Shown piece after piece: positions 17,259 to 26,874 of a stretch of 64,000 bases of DNA (positions are counted from its first letter, which is position 1; each line of letters starts with the position of its first letter). The position numbers were made by a program, and so were the translations under genes. Location: contig NZ_JAMZGF010000020.1 of NCBI RefSeq assembly GCF_024158915.1, positions 1 to 64,000 on the forward strand, in the 5' to 3' direction. This stretch comes from Chryseobacterium sp. S0630. GTDB lineage: Bacteria; Bacteroidota; Bacteroidia; Flavobacteriales; Weeksellaceae. The notes under the pieces are model-generated. The model did not search any database. It had not been told where the DNA came from and worked only from the letters and a program-made list of their open reading frames with translations.

Positions 17259-17822
17259 TTATTTCACTCTTTCTAAGTAGCTACCGTCTTCAGTGCTTAC
17301 TTTAATTTTGTCTCCCGGTTCAATGAACAAAGGAACCATTACTCTTGCTCCTGTTTCAACGATTGCGTTTTTAAGGGCATTTGTTGCAGTGTTTCCTTTT
17401 ACTCCCGGATCAGCTTCGATAACATCAAGATATACTGACTGTGGAAGTTCAGCAGAAAGTGGAGTTTCATCAACTTCTTTCAGGATGATTGTTACTTCTT
17501 CACCAGCTTTCATAAACTGAGCATTCTCAATCATTTCTTTATTGATATATAGTTGAGAGAAGTCATCATTGTTCATGAAGTGGAATCCATTCTCATCATC
17601 GTACAGATACTGGAACTTTCTGGTGATTACTTTTACTTCATCAATTTTGTGTCCAGCAGAGAAAGTGTTATCAATTACTTTTCCGTTGGTCACAGATTTT
17701 AATTTTGTTCTTACGAAAGCAGGTCCTTTCCCTGGTTTTACGTGAAGAAACTCGATTACTTTAAAAATATCGTTGCTATACTCGATGCAAAGACCTTTTC
17801 TGATATCGTTACTTGTTGCCAT
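17259..17822 (-). CDS. efp: Elongation factor P
   Basis: The 187-residue factor enters stalled ribosomes and stimulates peptide-bond formation at polyproline stretches. The three-domain length is normal. The KOW-like N-terminal domain has the tip loop HVKPGKGPAFVRTKLK, whose central Lys is the usual site of modification in many bacteria; no modification enzyme is adjacent. The C-terminal signature ending GDKIKVSTEDGSYLERVK is intact. It lies between lpxA and the second lpxD-like gene, an arrangement frequent in Flavobacteriales. Confidence 0.96.
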   Translation of the reverse strand: MATSNDIRKGLCIEYSNDIFKVIEFLHVKPGKGPAFVRTKLKSVTNGKVIDNTFSAGHKIDEVKVITRKFQYLYDDENGFHFMNNDDFSQLYINKEMIENAQFMKAGEEVTIILKEVDETPLSAELPQSVYLDVIEADPGVKGNTATNALKNAIVETGARVMVPLFIEPGDKIKVSTEDGSYLERVK

Positions 17823-17837
17823 TAATTATGTAAATAT

Positions 17838-18176
17838 TTATTTTCTTTTTTTAATTTCAATACCTTGCCCTTGCGGCATCATCCTGTCAAATGTATTATT
17901 ATTGAACATATTCACATTATTATTCAATCTGTTTACATTCTTTTGAATTTCGGAATTATACTGATTTGTAGTTCCCAAAATCGAACTTCCTCCAATATTT
18001 TTCTGTTTCAGAATGTCATTCAAATTATTTCTAGCAATACTATCATTAGACTCTTTGGAAAGTTTTCTTTCTATGCTGAAGGCCTTTTCATTCTTTCCAA
18101 CTGTAGACTTTTCTGTTTGCTGCCCAAACAGAAAAGATGTTGCAGAAAGCAAGATTAGTGAGGTTAAGTTTTTCAT
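17838..18176 (-). CDS. Small secreted hypothetical protein, Asn-rich
   Basis: This is a 112-residue protein with a clear signal peptide (MKNLTSLILLSATSFLFGQQ). The mature part is polar and rich in Asn, Lys and Ser (RLNNNVNMFNNNTF) and ends in a basic tail. It has no recognisable domain. It lies 27 bases after lpxA and 15 bases before efp on the same strand, so it is probably co-transcribed. Confidence 0.65.
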   Translation of the reverse strand: MKNLTSLILLSATSFLFGQQTEKSTVGKNEKAFSIERKLSKESNDSIARNNLNDILKQKNIGGSSILGTTNQYNSEIQKNVNRLNNNVNMFNNNTFDRMMPQGQGIEIKKRK

Positions 18177-18203
18177 TTATATTTGTGTTCTATATTTTTT
18201 TTA

Positions 18204-18998
18204 CTATTCTCTATCCTTTCCTGTTCCGTATCCTTTTACGATACCTCTTGGTGAGTTTTGAATAAACTGTAAGATTTCATCTCTTTCAGCCGTTGGGAGC
18301 ATTTCTTTTTCAATATGGGAAATAGCCTGAGAAACGTTCATCTTCATTTGGAAGATTGCTCTGTAGATTTTCTGAATTTCAAAGATCTTTTCATTCGTAA
18401 ATCCTCTTCTTCTTAAACCAACAGAATTAATACCAGCATAAGACATAGGTTCTCTTGCTACTTTTACATAAGGCGGAATATCTTTTCTTACCAAAGTACC
18501 TCCGGAAATCATTACATGTTTTCCGATTTTACCAAATTGGTGAACTGCTGATAAACCTCCCATTACAGTATAATCACCAATCTCTACGTGCCCTGCAATA
18601 CCACAACCGTTTACGATGATAACGTGATCTCCGATAACGCAATCATGTGCAATGTGTGAAGTAGCCATAATAAGACAGTGAGCACCTATTTTAGTATATC
18701 CTAAAGCCTTTGTACCTCTGTTTACGGTAACGCACTCTCTGATTGTTGTTTCGTCACCAATAATTACCTGGGTATCTTCACCATCAAATTTCAGATCCTG
18801 GGGAATTGCAGAGATTACAGTCCCAGGGAAAATCCTACAGTTCTTCCCTATTCTTGCTCCATCCATAATGGTTACATTAGGACCAATCCATGTTCCTTCT
18901 CCGATTTCTACGTCCCCTGCAATGGTAGTGAAAGGTTCTACGATTACATTTTTGCTGATTTTCGCACGTTTATCTACGGCTGCTAATTGATGAATCAT
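18204..18998 (-). CDS. lpxA: UDP-N-acetylglucosamine acyltransferase LpxA
   Basis: The 264-residue enzyme transfers the R-3-hydroxyacyl chain from acyl carrier protein to the 3-OH of UDP-GlcNAc, the first step of lipid A synthesis, as a cytosolic trimer. Hexapeptide repeats form the beta-helix over about residues 1-185. The catalytic His is His118 in SHIAHDCVIG. A helical C-terminal domain follows from about 190. The start codon lies directly beside the stop codon of lpxC-fabZ, so the genes are coupled. Confidence 0.96.
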   Translation of the reverse strand: MIHQLAAVDKRAKISKNVIVEPFTTIAGDVEIGEGTWIGPNVTIMDGARIGKNCRIFPGTVISAIPQDLKFDGEDTQVIIGDETTIRECVTVNRGTKALGYTKIGAHCLIMATSHIAHDCVIGDHVIIVNGCGIAGHVEIGDYTVMGGLSAVHQFGKIGKHVMISGGTLVRKDIPPYVKVAREPMSYAGINSVGLRRRGFTNEKIFEIQKIYRAIFQMKMNVSQAISHIEKEMLPTAERDEILQFIQNSPRGIVKGYGTGKDRE

Positions 18999-20396
18999 TT
19001 AATCAACTTTATTTTTTGCAACTTGAGCCATAAGCTCTGCTTCTACTGCTACAGTGTCTCCTACATATCCATATCCCTGCATATGAACAATTCCTCTTCT
19101 GATAGGCTCAATTAATTCAATTTTGAATATAAGCGTATCTCCTGGAATTACTTTTCTTTTGAATTTCACCTTATCAATTTTGATGAAATATGTAGAATAG
19201 TTTTCAGGATCCGGAACGCTGGCCAATACAAGAATTCCTCCTGTTTGTGCTAATGCTTCTACCTGAAGAACTCCAGGCATTACAGGTTCTTTAGGGAAGT
19301 GTCCAACGAAGAAAGGTTCGTTCATTGTTACATTTTTCAACCCTACAACATGAGAGTCTGAAAGTTCAAGAACTTTATCAATTAATAAGAACGGAGGTCT
19401 GTGAGGCATAAGCTTCATAATTCCGTTGATATCGAATACCGGTTCTTTTGTTAAGTCAAAATCCGGAACGTTTTTCTTTTTCTGCAATTTCCACTGGCGG
19501 TTTAGTTTTTTCGCAAACTGAGTATTCACAAAGTGTCCCGGTTTGTTAGCGATAACTTTACCTTTTATTTTTACACCTGCCAAAGCAAGGTCACCGATTA
19601 CGTCCAGTAATTTGTGTCTCGCTGCTTCGTTAGGATAGTTTAAATTAAGATTGTCAAGAATACCATTTGGTCTGATAGATACATTATCTTTTCCAAAGGC
19701 TTTCTTTAATTTTTCTGTAGTATCAGGAGTAAGATCTTTATCCACATATACAATAGCATTGGAAATATCTCCACCTTTGATCAAACCATGATCTAAAAGC
19801 ATTTCCAATTCATGCAGGAAGCTGAATGTTCTTGCTGATGAGATTTCGTCTTTAAATTCTGAAATATTTTTAAGAGTAGCATTCTGAGTACCTAATACTT
19901 TAGTTCCAAAATCTACCATAGTAGTTACTTCGTAAGTATCTGAAGGAATGATGGTGATTTCCGAACCTGTAGCCGGATCACTGTACGTAAGAACTTCTTT
20001 TACCACAAGATATTCTCTTGCAACCGTTTGTTCTGCTACTCCTACACTTTCGATAGCTTCCACAAAATATTTTGAAGATCCATCCAAAATAGGAGGTTCA
20101 GAGGCATCCATTTCTAAAATTGCGTTATCAATATCACAACCAACAAGGGCTGCTAAAAGGTGTTCGCAAGTGGTAATTTTTACCCCTAATTTTTCTAATG
20201 TAGTTCCTCTTTCAGTTGCTACAACATAATTTACATCAGCTTCTACCTGAGGATGTCCCTCCAAGTCTGTTCTTACAAATACAAAACCTGTATTTTCTTT
20301 AGCAGGTTTAATGGTAAGTTTTACTTCTTTACCAGTATGAAGGCCAATTCCAGAAAGAGTTACCTCTTGCTGAAGTGTTTTTTGCATATCACTCAT
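18999..20396 (-). CDS. lpxC/fabZ: Bifunctional UDP-3-O-acyl-GlcNAc deacetylase / 3-hydroxyacyl-ACP dehydratase
   Basis: This is a 465-residue natural fusion of two enzymes. The first part (about 1-310) is LpxC, the zinc-dependent committed step of lipid A synthesis. It keeps GIGLHTGK, the zinc His in TCEHLLAAL, and His/Asp in [13 protein letters not shown]. The second part (about 325-460) is FabZ of fatty-acid synthesis, with [10 protein letters not shown] and [14 protein letters not shown]. The fusion is standard in Bacteroidota. The ATG at 20396 is chosen because [10 protein letters not shown] matches the family start; it overlaps the lpxD stop by 8 bases (ATGAGTGA), coupling the two. Confidence 0.95.
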   Translation of the reverse strand: MSDMQKTLQQEVTLSGIGLHTGKEVKLTIKPAKENTGFVFVRTDLEGHPQVEADVNYVVATERGTTLEKLGVKITTCEHLLAALVGCDIDNAILEMDASEPPILDGSSKYFVEAIESVGVAEQTVAREYLVVKEVLTYSDPATGSEITIIPSDTYEVTTMVDFGTKVLGTQNATLKNISEFKDEISSARTFSFLHELEMLLDHGLIKGGDISNAIVYVDKDLTPDTTEKLKKAFGKDNVSIRPNGILDNLNLNYPNEAARHKLLDVIGDLALAGVKIKGKVIANKPGHFVNTQFAKKLNRQWKLQKKKNVPDFDLTKEPVFDINGIMKLMPHRPPFLLIDKVLELSDSHVVGLKNVTMNEPFFVGHFPKEPVMPGVLQVEALAQTGGILVLASVPDPENYSTYFIKIDKVKFKRKVIPGDTLIFKIELIEPIRRGIVHMQGYGYVGDTVAVEAELMAQVAKNKVD

Positions 20397-21420
20397 TAGT
20401 ATTATCTTTTGAGTTATTCTCAAGATTATTTATTCTATTTACTATTCCAGGTAAGTTCCTGAAATGAACATAACTCCTTAAATAGTCATTGTAACTGATT
20501 GCTGGAGAACCGTACAATGTTTCTCTGTCATTAACACTGGAATTCACGCCACTCTGAGCCTGAATTTTCACCTGGTTTCCTATTTTGATATGTCCTACGA
20601 TACCTACCTGGCCACCAATCTGATTCCAGTCACCGATAGTTGTGGAACCTGCAATTCCTGCCTGTGCAGCAATTACGTTGTTCTGACCAATTTTCACGTT
20701 GTGGGCAATCTGAATCAGGTTATCAATCTTAGTTCCTTTTCCTATTATTGTAGAACCTATTGTAGCTCTGTCGATACTACAGTTTGAACCAATTTCTACA
20801 TCGTCTTCAATAATCACATTTCCAAGCTGCGGTATTTTTTTGAAGCCATCAGCTGTTGGCTGGAAACCAAAACCGTCACCTCCAATTACCGTATTGGAAT
20901 GAATTACACAGTTATCCCCAATAATACAGTAGTCATAAATTCTGGCACCACTGTCTATCTTACAGTTTTTACCAATTTTCACACCTTTTCCTATATATAC
21001 ATGTGGATAGATTTGTGATCCTTCCCCGATCTTAGCTTTCTCGGAAACATATGTAAATGCTCCGATATAGGCTTTATCTCCTATGACAGCGGTGTCATGA
21101 ATAGACGAACCGTTTTCAACACCTTCTTTTCTTCCCTGCATCTCCTGATATAAATTCATCAGAATCTGAAAAGAAAGATAGGCATCTTTTACAACGATTA
21201 AGGTAGGGTTATAATGATTTTTCTCCAGAAGTTGTTCCGAAACGATGATAACAGAGCACTTTGAGCTATCCAAAAAATGAGAAAACCGATCCTGTGCTAT
21301 AAAAGATAGATGTCCTGATTCCCCATTTTCAATTGGTGAAACTCCCGTAATAAGTGCATTCTCGTCACCTATTATTTTTCCGTCAATAAAACTTGCAATT
21401 TGCGAAGCTGTAAATTCCAT
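20389..21420 (-). CDS. lpxD: UDP-3-O-(3-hydroxyacyl)glucosamine N-acyltransferase LpxD
   Basis: This is a 343-residue enzyme that adds the second hydroxyacyl chain in lipid A synthesis. The N-terminal lobe ([14 protein letters not shown]) and hexapeptide beta-helix are complete. Both conserved histidines are present, in [12 protein letters not shown] and [12 protein letters not shown], so this is the canonical copy. I place the start at 21420. A TTG start nine bases upstream lies within the -7 promoter element, and the predicted transcript begins at or next to this ATG, suggesting a leaderless message. It is the first gene of the lpx block. Confidence 0.95.
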   Translation of the reverse strand: MEFTASQIASFIDGKIIGDENALITGVSPIENGESGHLSFIAQDRFSHFLDSSKCSVIIVSEQLLEKNHYNPTLIVVKDAYLSFQILMNLYQEMQGRKEGVENGSSIHDTAVIGDKAYIGAFTYVSEKAKIGEGSQIYPHVYIGKGVKIGKNCKIDSGARIYDYCIIGDNCVIHSNTVIGGDGFGFQPTADGFKKIPQLGNVIIEDDVEIGSNCSIDRATIGSTIIGKGTKIDNLIQIAHNVKIGQNNVIAAQAGIAGSTTIGDWNQIGGQVGIVGHIKIGNQVKIQAQSGVNSSVNDRETLYGSPAISYNDYLRSYVHFRNLPGIVNRINNLENNSKDNTNE

Positions 21421-21426
21421 ATTCTG

Positions 21427-21454
21427 CAAAGATAAGAAATTCTATAATTTGCAA
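21427..21454 (-). promoter_or_regulatory. Promoter of the lpxD-lpxC/fabZ-lpxA block
   Basis: On the minus strand, TTG (21454-21452), a 17-base spacer and TATCTTTG (21434-21427) match the Bacteroidota vegetative promoter. Only 6 bases separate the -7 box from the lpxD ATG. Confidence 0.78.
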
Positions 21455-21491
21455 ACATGTTTTAGTTTCAGATCGTAAATTTTAATATTCT

Positions 21492-22718
21492 TTAAGAGTC
21501 TAGTCTGGAGATATCTCTTGGAAACATAAGGATATAGCGGGTCGTCTTATTCACGATTAATCCTGATAAAAGCTGATCTTCCGACTCATGCAGCCGTGTT
21601 TTTCTCCCATTTTTATGCAGTAAATAAATCGGTTGTTTCTCTGCATGATAAGGCAATAATTTTCTTTTAATTTCATGAACCAATTCATTACCATTATTGA
21701 TTCCGAAAAGTTCATTGCTCTTTTTTATTTTTTCCTCAATTATTTCCTGGTCAAACGGATGTGATGAAATAATGGTTTTAGGCAAATTTCTCTGAATTAC
21801 ACATTTGCACCAATACGACAAAACAAAATCATCAGAATTCTGCCATTCTTTCATTGCCTGAATCACATCATTGTCATCAAGTCTGGTAAATCGCTCTATA
21901 TCTTCATCCGTTGCAGCACTTTTTTCACGGTATAAGAAATATTTCAGATTATCCGTTGCAGGAAGTTCTGTTCCCTGGGAAATCAGATACTTTGCTCTTT
22001 CAAGGATTTTAACTAAAAGAAACTCTGCCAACGCTGAAGTTTTATGATAGTACACCTGCCAGTACATAAACATTCTGGCCGTCAGGAAATTTTCAATGGA
22101 ATAAATCCCTTTTGCATCAATCACCAGCTCGCCTTCTTCACAGACATTCATCATAGAGATAATTCTCTGGGTATTAATATTTCCTTCGGAAACTCCTGTA
22201 AAAAAACTGTCTCTTTTAAGATAATCCAAACGGTCAACATCCAATTGGGAAGAGATCAATTGATTGAAAAACTTTCTGTGATATTTCCCCTGAAACATCT
22301 CAATAGCCATTGAAAGCTGACCTTCAAATTCTTCATTTAGCTTATTCATCAATAATAAAGAAAGGTTTTCATGATGCCAGTCATCCATCAGCATACTTTC
22401 CAGCGCATGCGAAAACGGACCATGACCAATATCATGCATCAGAATAGCCAGCATCGCTCCTTTTTCTTCTTCCTCAGAAATTTTCACTCCTTTCTGCTTC
22501 AATGTTTCCAAAGCAGTGAACATCAAATGCATTGCTCCGAGAGCATGGTGAAACCTTGTATGGGTAGCACCGGGAAATATCAGATTCAAAAGTCCGGTCT
22601 GCCCGATTCTTCTTAATCTCTGAAAATAGGGATGCTCTATGATATCAAATAAAATTTCGTGTGGAATTTTGATAAACCCGTGAACAGGATCGTTGATGAT
22701 TTTTAGCTTATTCTGCAT
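21492..22718 (-). CDS. HD-domain phosphohydrolase (SAMHD1/dNTPase-like)
   Basis: This is a 408-residue metal-dependent phosphohydrolase. It begins with NDPVHGFIKIP and continues THTRFHHALGAMHL and MHDIGHGPFSHALES, giving the His ... HD ... Asp metal ligands of the HD superfamily. Overall length and order resemble SAMHD1-type dNTP triphosphohydrolases such as enterococcal EF1143, so hydrolysis of dNTPs is likely but unproven. The ATG at 22718 is preferred. The longer reading starts with a TTG that belongs to a minus-strand TAACTTTG box (22740-22747), which would give a leader of about 15 bases. It precedes lpxD, which has its own promoter. Confidence 0.85.
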   Translation of the reverse strand: MQNKLKIINDPVHGFIKIPHEILFDIIEHPYFQRLRRIGQTGLLNLIFPGATHTRFHHALGAMHLMFTALETLKQKGVKISEEEEKGAMLAILMHDIGHGPFSHALESMLMDDWHHENLSLLLMNKLNEEFEGQLSMAIEMFQGKYHRKFFNQLISSQLDVDRLDYLKRDSFFTGVSEGNINTQRIISMMNVCEEGELVIDAKGIYSIENFLTARMFMYWQVYYHKTSALAEFLLVKILERAKYLISQGTELPATDNLKYFLYREKSAATDEDIERFTRLDDNDVIQAMKEWQNSDDFVLSYWCKCVIQRNLPKTIISSHPFDQEIIEEKIKKSNELFGINNGNELVHEIKRKLLPYHAEKQPIYLLHKNGRKTRLHESEDQLLSGLIVNKTTRYILMFPRDISRLDS

Positions 22719-22902
22719 TGAAACTTCAGTATTAGTAAACAAAGTTAGGCATTTTAAAATTTAGCCTTTTATTAAATTACTATTAAGATATTGGGATAAG
22801 ACGATGATCTCCCGAATATTTTTCATCAAAAACGTCATCGTATCAACTTCAGAAATTCCTTGGTATCTGCTTATTATCAATTCAAGATTTTTTGAAAACC
22901 TT

Positions 22903-22933
22903 TTGCGCCTGTTATATTAAAGGATTATCTTTG
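22903..22933 (+). promoter_or_regulatory. Promoter of the S41 peptidase gene
   Basis: TTG (22903-22905), 20 bases and TATCTTTG (22926-22933) match the consensus. The ATG follows 22 bases after the -7 box. Confidence 0.75.
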
Positions 22934-22955
22934 AGAGAAAACACGGCAACCTTTA

Positions 22956-24596
22956 ATGAGACGCTTCTCGCTTTTCCTCTTTTTATTTTTAAGTTTAAAC
23001 TTTTCCGCACAAATGATCACCGGGACCCAAAAATTGGAATCTCTGTGCAGGGTTTGGGGATTTTTAAAATATTACCATCCTCACGTTGCAAAAGGAAATC
23101 TGAACTGGGACAAACAGCTTTTTCAAAAAATCAAGGAGCTTGAAAATATTCATGATAAGGAATCTCTCAATACTCTTTATTCCGAATGGATTGAAAGTCT
23201 CGGAGAAGTTCCACTATGTAAAGAATGTTCAGTAAAAGATCAGAAAGTTTATTTTCTCAAAAACTTTGACCTACGCTGGATTGACAATTCGCAAATTTTC
23301 TCTGATGATGTATCTCAAAAACTTCGTTATATTGAAAATAACAGGAATATTGGAGACAATCACTATTTTGGAAAGGGAGGAAGAAAAATATATTTCAGGA
23401 ATGAAAAATCCTATGGCTCTCAATTTAATTCCAAAACAATTAGCTTACTGGAATTATTCAGATACTGGAATTATGTAGAATATTTCTTTCCTTATAAATA
23501 TGAAACCGATCAGAACTGGAATGATGTCCTTACAGAAATGATTCCCAAATTTCTATTGATTGATAATGATGTAAATCTTCACCTGGCATTAGCAGAACTC
23601 GTAGCGAAAACGGATGACTCACACGCTTACATTTCGTCAAAAGAAATTCAGCTTAATTTGTATGGTCAACGAAAAGTTCCGGTAGAATACTCCTATGCCG
23701 AAGGAAAATTAGTGATTACAAAAATTAACAACACACGATCCAGACATAAAAGCCCTCTGCAGCCGGGGGATGTCATTTATGATATTGAAGGAAAAACCAT
23801 CCCGCAAGTGATCAATAGTTGGGCAAAATATGTACCAGCTTCCAACTCATGGGGTAAGGTCAGCAAAATAAAAGACAAACTGCTATTCAGCAAGAATGAT
23901 TCTATTAGTGTAAAGATTGAAAGGGATGGACAAAATCTGGAAATAAAAACCAAGACATACCTTATTAAAGATATTATTCATGAAAAAATTCCGGCTCCTA
24001 AAAAGTGGAAATTTATGGATGATGAAAAGAAAATCGGGTATGTCCATATGGGAATTTTAGAAAAGGAAGATCTTGATGAAATGTACAACAGTTTAAAATC
24101 TGCAAAATCCATTATTTTTGATCTCAGGAATTATCCAAGACAAACGATCATTCCCTTAAGTTATCTTCTTCTTCCCAACCCTTCAATCTATTATCAGTTT
24201 ACTTTTCCCAATACAAGCTATCCCGGAAAATTTTACATCAGAAAAAATGTTACAGGCAGGAAGAATCCTGAATACTATAAAGGAAATGTAATCGTTTTAG
24301 TAGATGAGAATACACAAAGCCAGGCAGAAACTACAACCATGATGTTCAAACAGCATCCGAAAGCGAAAATTATAGGAAGTAATACTTCAGGAGCCAACGG
24401 AGATGTCATTATGTTTACAATTGCTGATCTTGATACACGGTTTACAGGTCTGGGTGCTTATTACCCTGATGGCAGAGAAACTCAAAGAATCGGAATTATT
24501 CCTGACATCTTTATAAAACCAAGTATAGAAGGACTCAAAAACGGAAAAGACGAAGTACTGGAAAAGGCTTTGGAGTATATAAAAACCACGGATTAA
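22956..24596 (+). CDS. Secreted S41 family (C-terminal processing) peptidase
   Basis: This is a 546-residue exported protease. A signal peptide (MRRFSLFLFLFLSLNFSAQ) leads into an N-terminal helical domain starting GTQKLESLCRVWGFLKYYHP. A PDZ-like region follows around residues 230-300 (LQPGDVIYDIEGKTIPQVI). The S41 core then has VLVDENTQSQAETTTMM, which carries the probable nucleophile Ser, GSNTSGANGD and YYPDGRETQRIGIIPDI. Such proteins cleave C-terminal regions of substrates in the periplasm or at the surface. The gene has its own promoter and no operon partner; the next gene (porX) starts 132 bases on. Confidence 0.87.
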   Translation: MRRFSLFLFLFLSLNFSAQMITGTQKLESLCRVWGFLKYYHPHVAKGNLNWDKQLFQKIKELENIHDKESLNTLYSEWIESLGEVPLCKECSVKDQKVYFLKNFDLRWIDNSQIFSDDVSQKLRYIENNRNIGDNHYFGKGGRKIYFRNEKSYGSQFNSKTISLLELFRYWNYVEYFFPYKYETDQNWNDVLTEMIPKFLLIDNDVNLHLALAELVAKTDDSHAYISSKEIQLNLYGQRKVPVEYSYAEGKLVITKINNTRSRHKSPLQPGDVIYDIEGKTIPQVINSWAKYVPASNSWGKVSKIKDKLLFSKNDSISVKIERDGQNLEIKTKTYLIKDIIHEKIPAPKKWKFMDDEKKIGYVHMGILEKEDLDEMYNSLKSAKSIIFDLRNYPRQTIIPLSYLLLPNPSIYYQFTFPNTSYPGKFYIRKNVTGRKNPEYYKGNVIVLVDENTQSQAETTTMMFKQHPKAKIIGSNTSGANGDVIMFTIADLDTRFTGLGAYYPDGRETQRIGIIPDIFIKPSIEGLKNGKDEVLEKALEYIKTTD

Positions 24597-24728
24597 ATGA
24601 AACGAAAATGTGAATTATTTTACCGTATTTTCATTTAACTAATATTTAACTTTTAATCTTTCGATTTTGTGAGATTTTAAAAGGATTTGGTCAACATTTT
24701 GATACAATAACCATGTAAAAAATAAATT

Positions 24729-26273
24729 ATGTCAGAAAAGATATTATGGATCGATGATGAAATAGATTTACTTAAACCTCATATCGTATTTTTAGAAAAG
24801 AAGGGTTACCAGGTAACTCCTGTCAATAATGTGAATGAGGCTTTGGAACTTATGGATTCAGAGAAATTTGCTTTAACGCTAATTGATGAAAATATGCCGG
24901 GTATTTCCGGATTGGAAGCCATTCCTATGATTAAGGAAAAAGATAATGCCTTAAAAATCGTCATGGTGACCAAAAGCGAAGAAGAACACATTATGGAAGA
25001 GGCTATCGGTTCCCAGATTGCCGATTATATATTAAAGCCTGTAAACCCTAATCAGATATTACTTTCCTTAAAGAAAAACCTTCAGCAGGATAATCTTGTT
25101 GAACAAAAAACAATTCTACAATACCAGCAGGAATTCAGAAACCTTTCCATGGAACTTTCTTATCTGAGAACGTATCAGGAATGGGCTGAATATTATAAAA
25201 AGATCCTTAGCTGGGAAATCAAATTTGATAAAGTAGCAGACAATGAGTTTGCCGATCTTCTGCAGTCTCAGAAAGAGGAAGCTAACATTCAGTTTGCCAA
25301 ATTTATAGAGAAAAATTATGCTGACTGGCTTATTGATACAGACAAGCCTCTAATGAGCCACACACTTTTCAAGGAAAAAGTAAAGCCGGAAGTAGAAAAA
25401 GAAAAAGTTCTTTTACTGATGGTGGACAATCTTCGTTACGATCAGTGGAAAGTGATTGAACCTTTATTCACAAAATATTACAATAAAGTTTCAGAAGATT
25501 ATTACTACAGTATTCTTCCTACGGCAACACAGTATGCAAGAAACTCTTTCTTTGCAGGATTAATGCCGTCTGAGATTGAGAAACGTTTCCCTGATAAATG
25601 GTTCAATGATAATGAAGAAGGAAACAAAAATGAATTTGAGCGTGATTTCCTTGAAGACCAGATGAAGAGAATTGGTCTCGGATCAAAATCTATGAAGTAC
25701 CTTAAAGTACTGAACGCTGACTTTGAAAGAAAGATCTATGATGATTTCAATCAACATAAAAACAATGATCTACTTGTAATTGTCTATAACTTTATTGATA
25801 TCCTGTCACACGCGAAAACAGACAACCATATTGTAGATCAGCTGATCCGCGATGATAAGACTTTCCGTTCCCTTACCTTCAACTGGTTTGAAAATTCTTC
25901 CTTACTGAAGATTATTAAATCGGCTGCAGAAAACGGGTATAAGCTGGTTATCACTACAGATCACGGAACGGTATACGTGAAAAAACCAAGTAAAGTGGTA
26001 GGAGACAGAGAAACTTCTACGAATATCAGATATAAAACAGGTAAAAGCTTAACGTATGATGACAGTGATGTATGGGCCATTACCAACCCGGAAAAACTTT
26101 TCCTTCCAAAAGGAAACCTAAGCTCGAAATATATTTTTGCTAAAAACAATATATTCCTGGCTTATCCTAAAAATTACAATCATTTTGTTAATTACTATAA
26201 AGAAACTTACCAGCATGGAGGAATTTCACTTGAAGAGTGTATTATTCCTATCAGCGTATTAGAACCCAAGTAG
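24729..26273 (+). CDS. porX: T9SS response regulator PorX with PglZ/alkaline-phosphatase-like domain
   Basis: This is a 514-residue two-domain protein. Residues 1-120 form a receiver domain with Asp9/Asp10, phosphoacceptor Asp53 in LIDENMPG, Thr81 and Lys103. The rest is a PglZ-type domain of the alkaline phosphatase superfamily, with the metal-site pieces LLMVDNLRYDQW, ATQYARNSF, IVYNFIDILSHA and ITTDHGTVY. In Porphyromonas and Flavobacterium, PorX acts with PorY and SigP to control the type IX secretion system. The partner genes are not in the window. The length and both domains fit the family closely. Confidence 0.93.
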   Translation: MSEKILWIDDEIDLLKPHIVFLEKKGYQVTPVNNVNEALELMDSEKFALTLIDENMPGISGLEAIPMIKEKDNALKIVMVTKSEEEHIMEEAIGSQIADYILKPVNPNQILLSLKKNLQQDNLVEQKTILQYQQEFRNLSMELSYLRTYQEWAEYYKKILSWEIKFDKVADNEFADLLQSQKEEANIQFAKFIEKNYADWLIDTDKPLMSHTLFKEKVKPEVEKEKVLLLMVDNLRYDQWKVIEPLFTKYYNKVSEDYYYSILPTATQYARNSFFAGLMPSEIEKRFPDKWFNDNEEGNKNEFERDFLEDQMKRIGLGSKSMKYLKVLNADFERKIYDDFNQHKNNDLLVIVYNFIDILSHAKTDNHIVDQLIRDDKTFRSLTFNWFENSSLLKIIKSAAENGYKLVITTDHGTVYVKKPSKVVGDRETSTNIRYKTGKSLTYDDSDVWAITNPEKLFLPKGNLSSKYIFAKNNIFLAYPKNYNHFVNYYKETYQHGGISLEECIIPISVLEPK

Positions 26274-26306
26274 TTTTTTTCATAGTTTATTTAATTTTGG
26301 GTTAAA

Positions 26307-26345
26307 AGGCGGAAAAAATCGAATGATTTTTTCCGCCTCTTTTTT
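26307..26345 (+). terminator. Rho-independent terminator after porX
   Basis: The 14-bp stem AGGCGGAAAAAATC / GATTTTTTCCGCCT with a 4-base loop is followed by CTCTTTTTT. Confidence 0.92.
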
Positions 26346-26395
26346 AAGGCATCTATTTTGCATACTAGTAGACAACCTTAAATAAATATAATCTT

Positions 26396-26773
26396 ATGAA
26401 AAAGCACATTTTTATTGCAGCAGCATTTGCAGCCTTATTTTTAACTTCATGTAATAAAGAAAAGAAAGTAACAGATTCTGCTTCTACTCCTGCAGACAGT
26501 GTTGCTTCTAAGCCGTCTGATTCAGCAGCTGTATCAGGAACTCAGGATGAAATTGTAAAAAGCACTTCGAAAGACAGCAGTGGAAAAACGCTGGATATGA
26601 CTTTCAATAATACCAAAAATACAGCAACAGTAGTTTTCAATAATGAAACAATTGAACTTCAGGGGCAAAAACCTGCATCAGGAATATGGTATAAGAATGA
26701 TCATTATGAGCTGAGAGGTAAAGGAGAGGAAATAGAATTGACAAAAGACGGTAAAACAGTTTTCAAAAAATAA
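26396..26773 (+). CDS. Lipoprotein with MliC-like lysozyme-inhibitor domain
   Basis: This is a 125-residue lipoprotein. The signal MKKHIFIAAAFAALFLTSCNK has its lipobox Cys at 19. A Ser/Ala/Asp-rich linker (about 25-50) precedes a C-terminal domain resembling MliC: MTFNNTKNTATVVFNNETI, then ASGIWYKNDHYELRGKGEEI and LTKDGKTVF. MliC proteins inhibit c-type lysozymes at the cell surface; function here is inferred from similarity only. Terminators lie on both sides, so the gene is monocistronic. Confidence 0.75.
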   Translation: MKKHIFIAAAFAALFLTSCNKEKKVTDSASTPADSVASKPSDSAAVSGTQDEIVKSTSKDSSGKTLDMTFNNTKNTATVVFNNETIELQGQKPASGIWYKNDHYELRGKGEEIELTKDGKTVFKK

Positions 26774-26792
26774 GATCCCTTACTAAAAATAT

Positions 26793-26831
26793 AAAAAGTC
26801 GGCTTTGAAATTCAAAACCGGCTTTTTTATT
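26793..26831 (+). terminator. Rho-independent terminator after the MliC-like gene
   Basis: A 17-bp imperfect stem (AAAAAGTCGG.. pairing with ..CCGGCTTTTT) is followed by more T. Confidence 0.85.
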
Positions 26832-26832
26832 T

Positions 26833-26861
26833 TTGCCTCTTTCTTATAGTTCATATCTTCG
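26833..26861 (+). promoter_or_regulatory. Promoter of the yciI-xth pair
   Basis: TTG (26833-26835), 18 bases and TATCTTCG (26854-26861, one mismatch to TAnnTTTG) lie 13 bases before the ATG. Confidence 0.55.
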
Positions 26862-26874
26862 TAAAAAATAAATC

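Noticed and set aside
18999..20396. Frameshift or misassembly joining lpxC and fabZ
   Set aside because: The LpxC-FabZ fusion is the normal form in Bacteroidota and both halves keep their catalytic residues.
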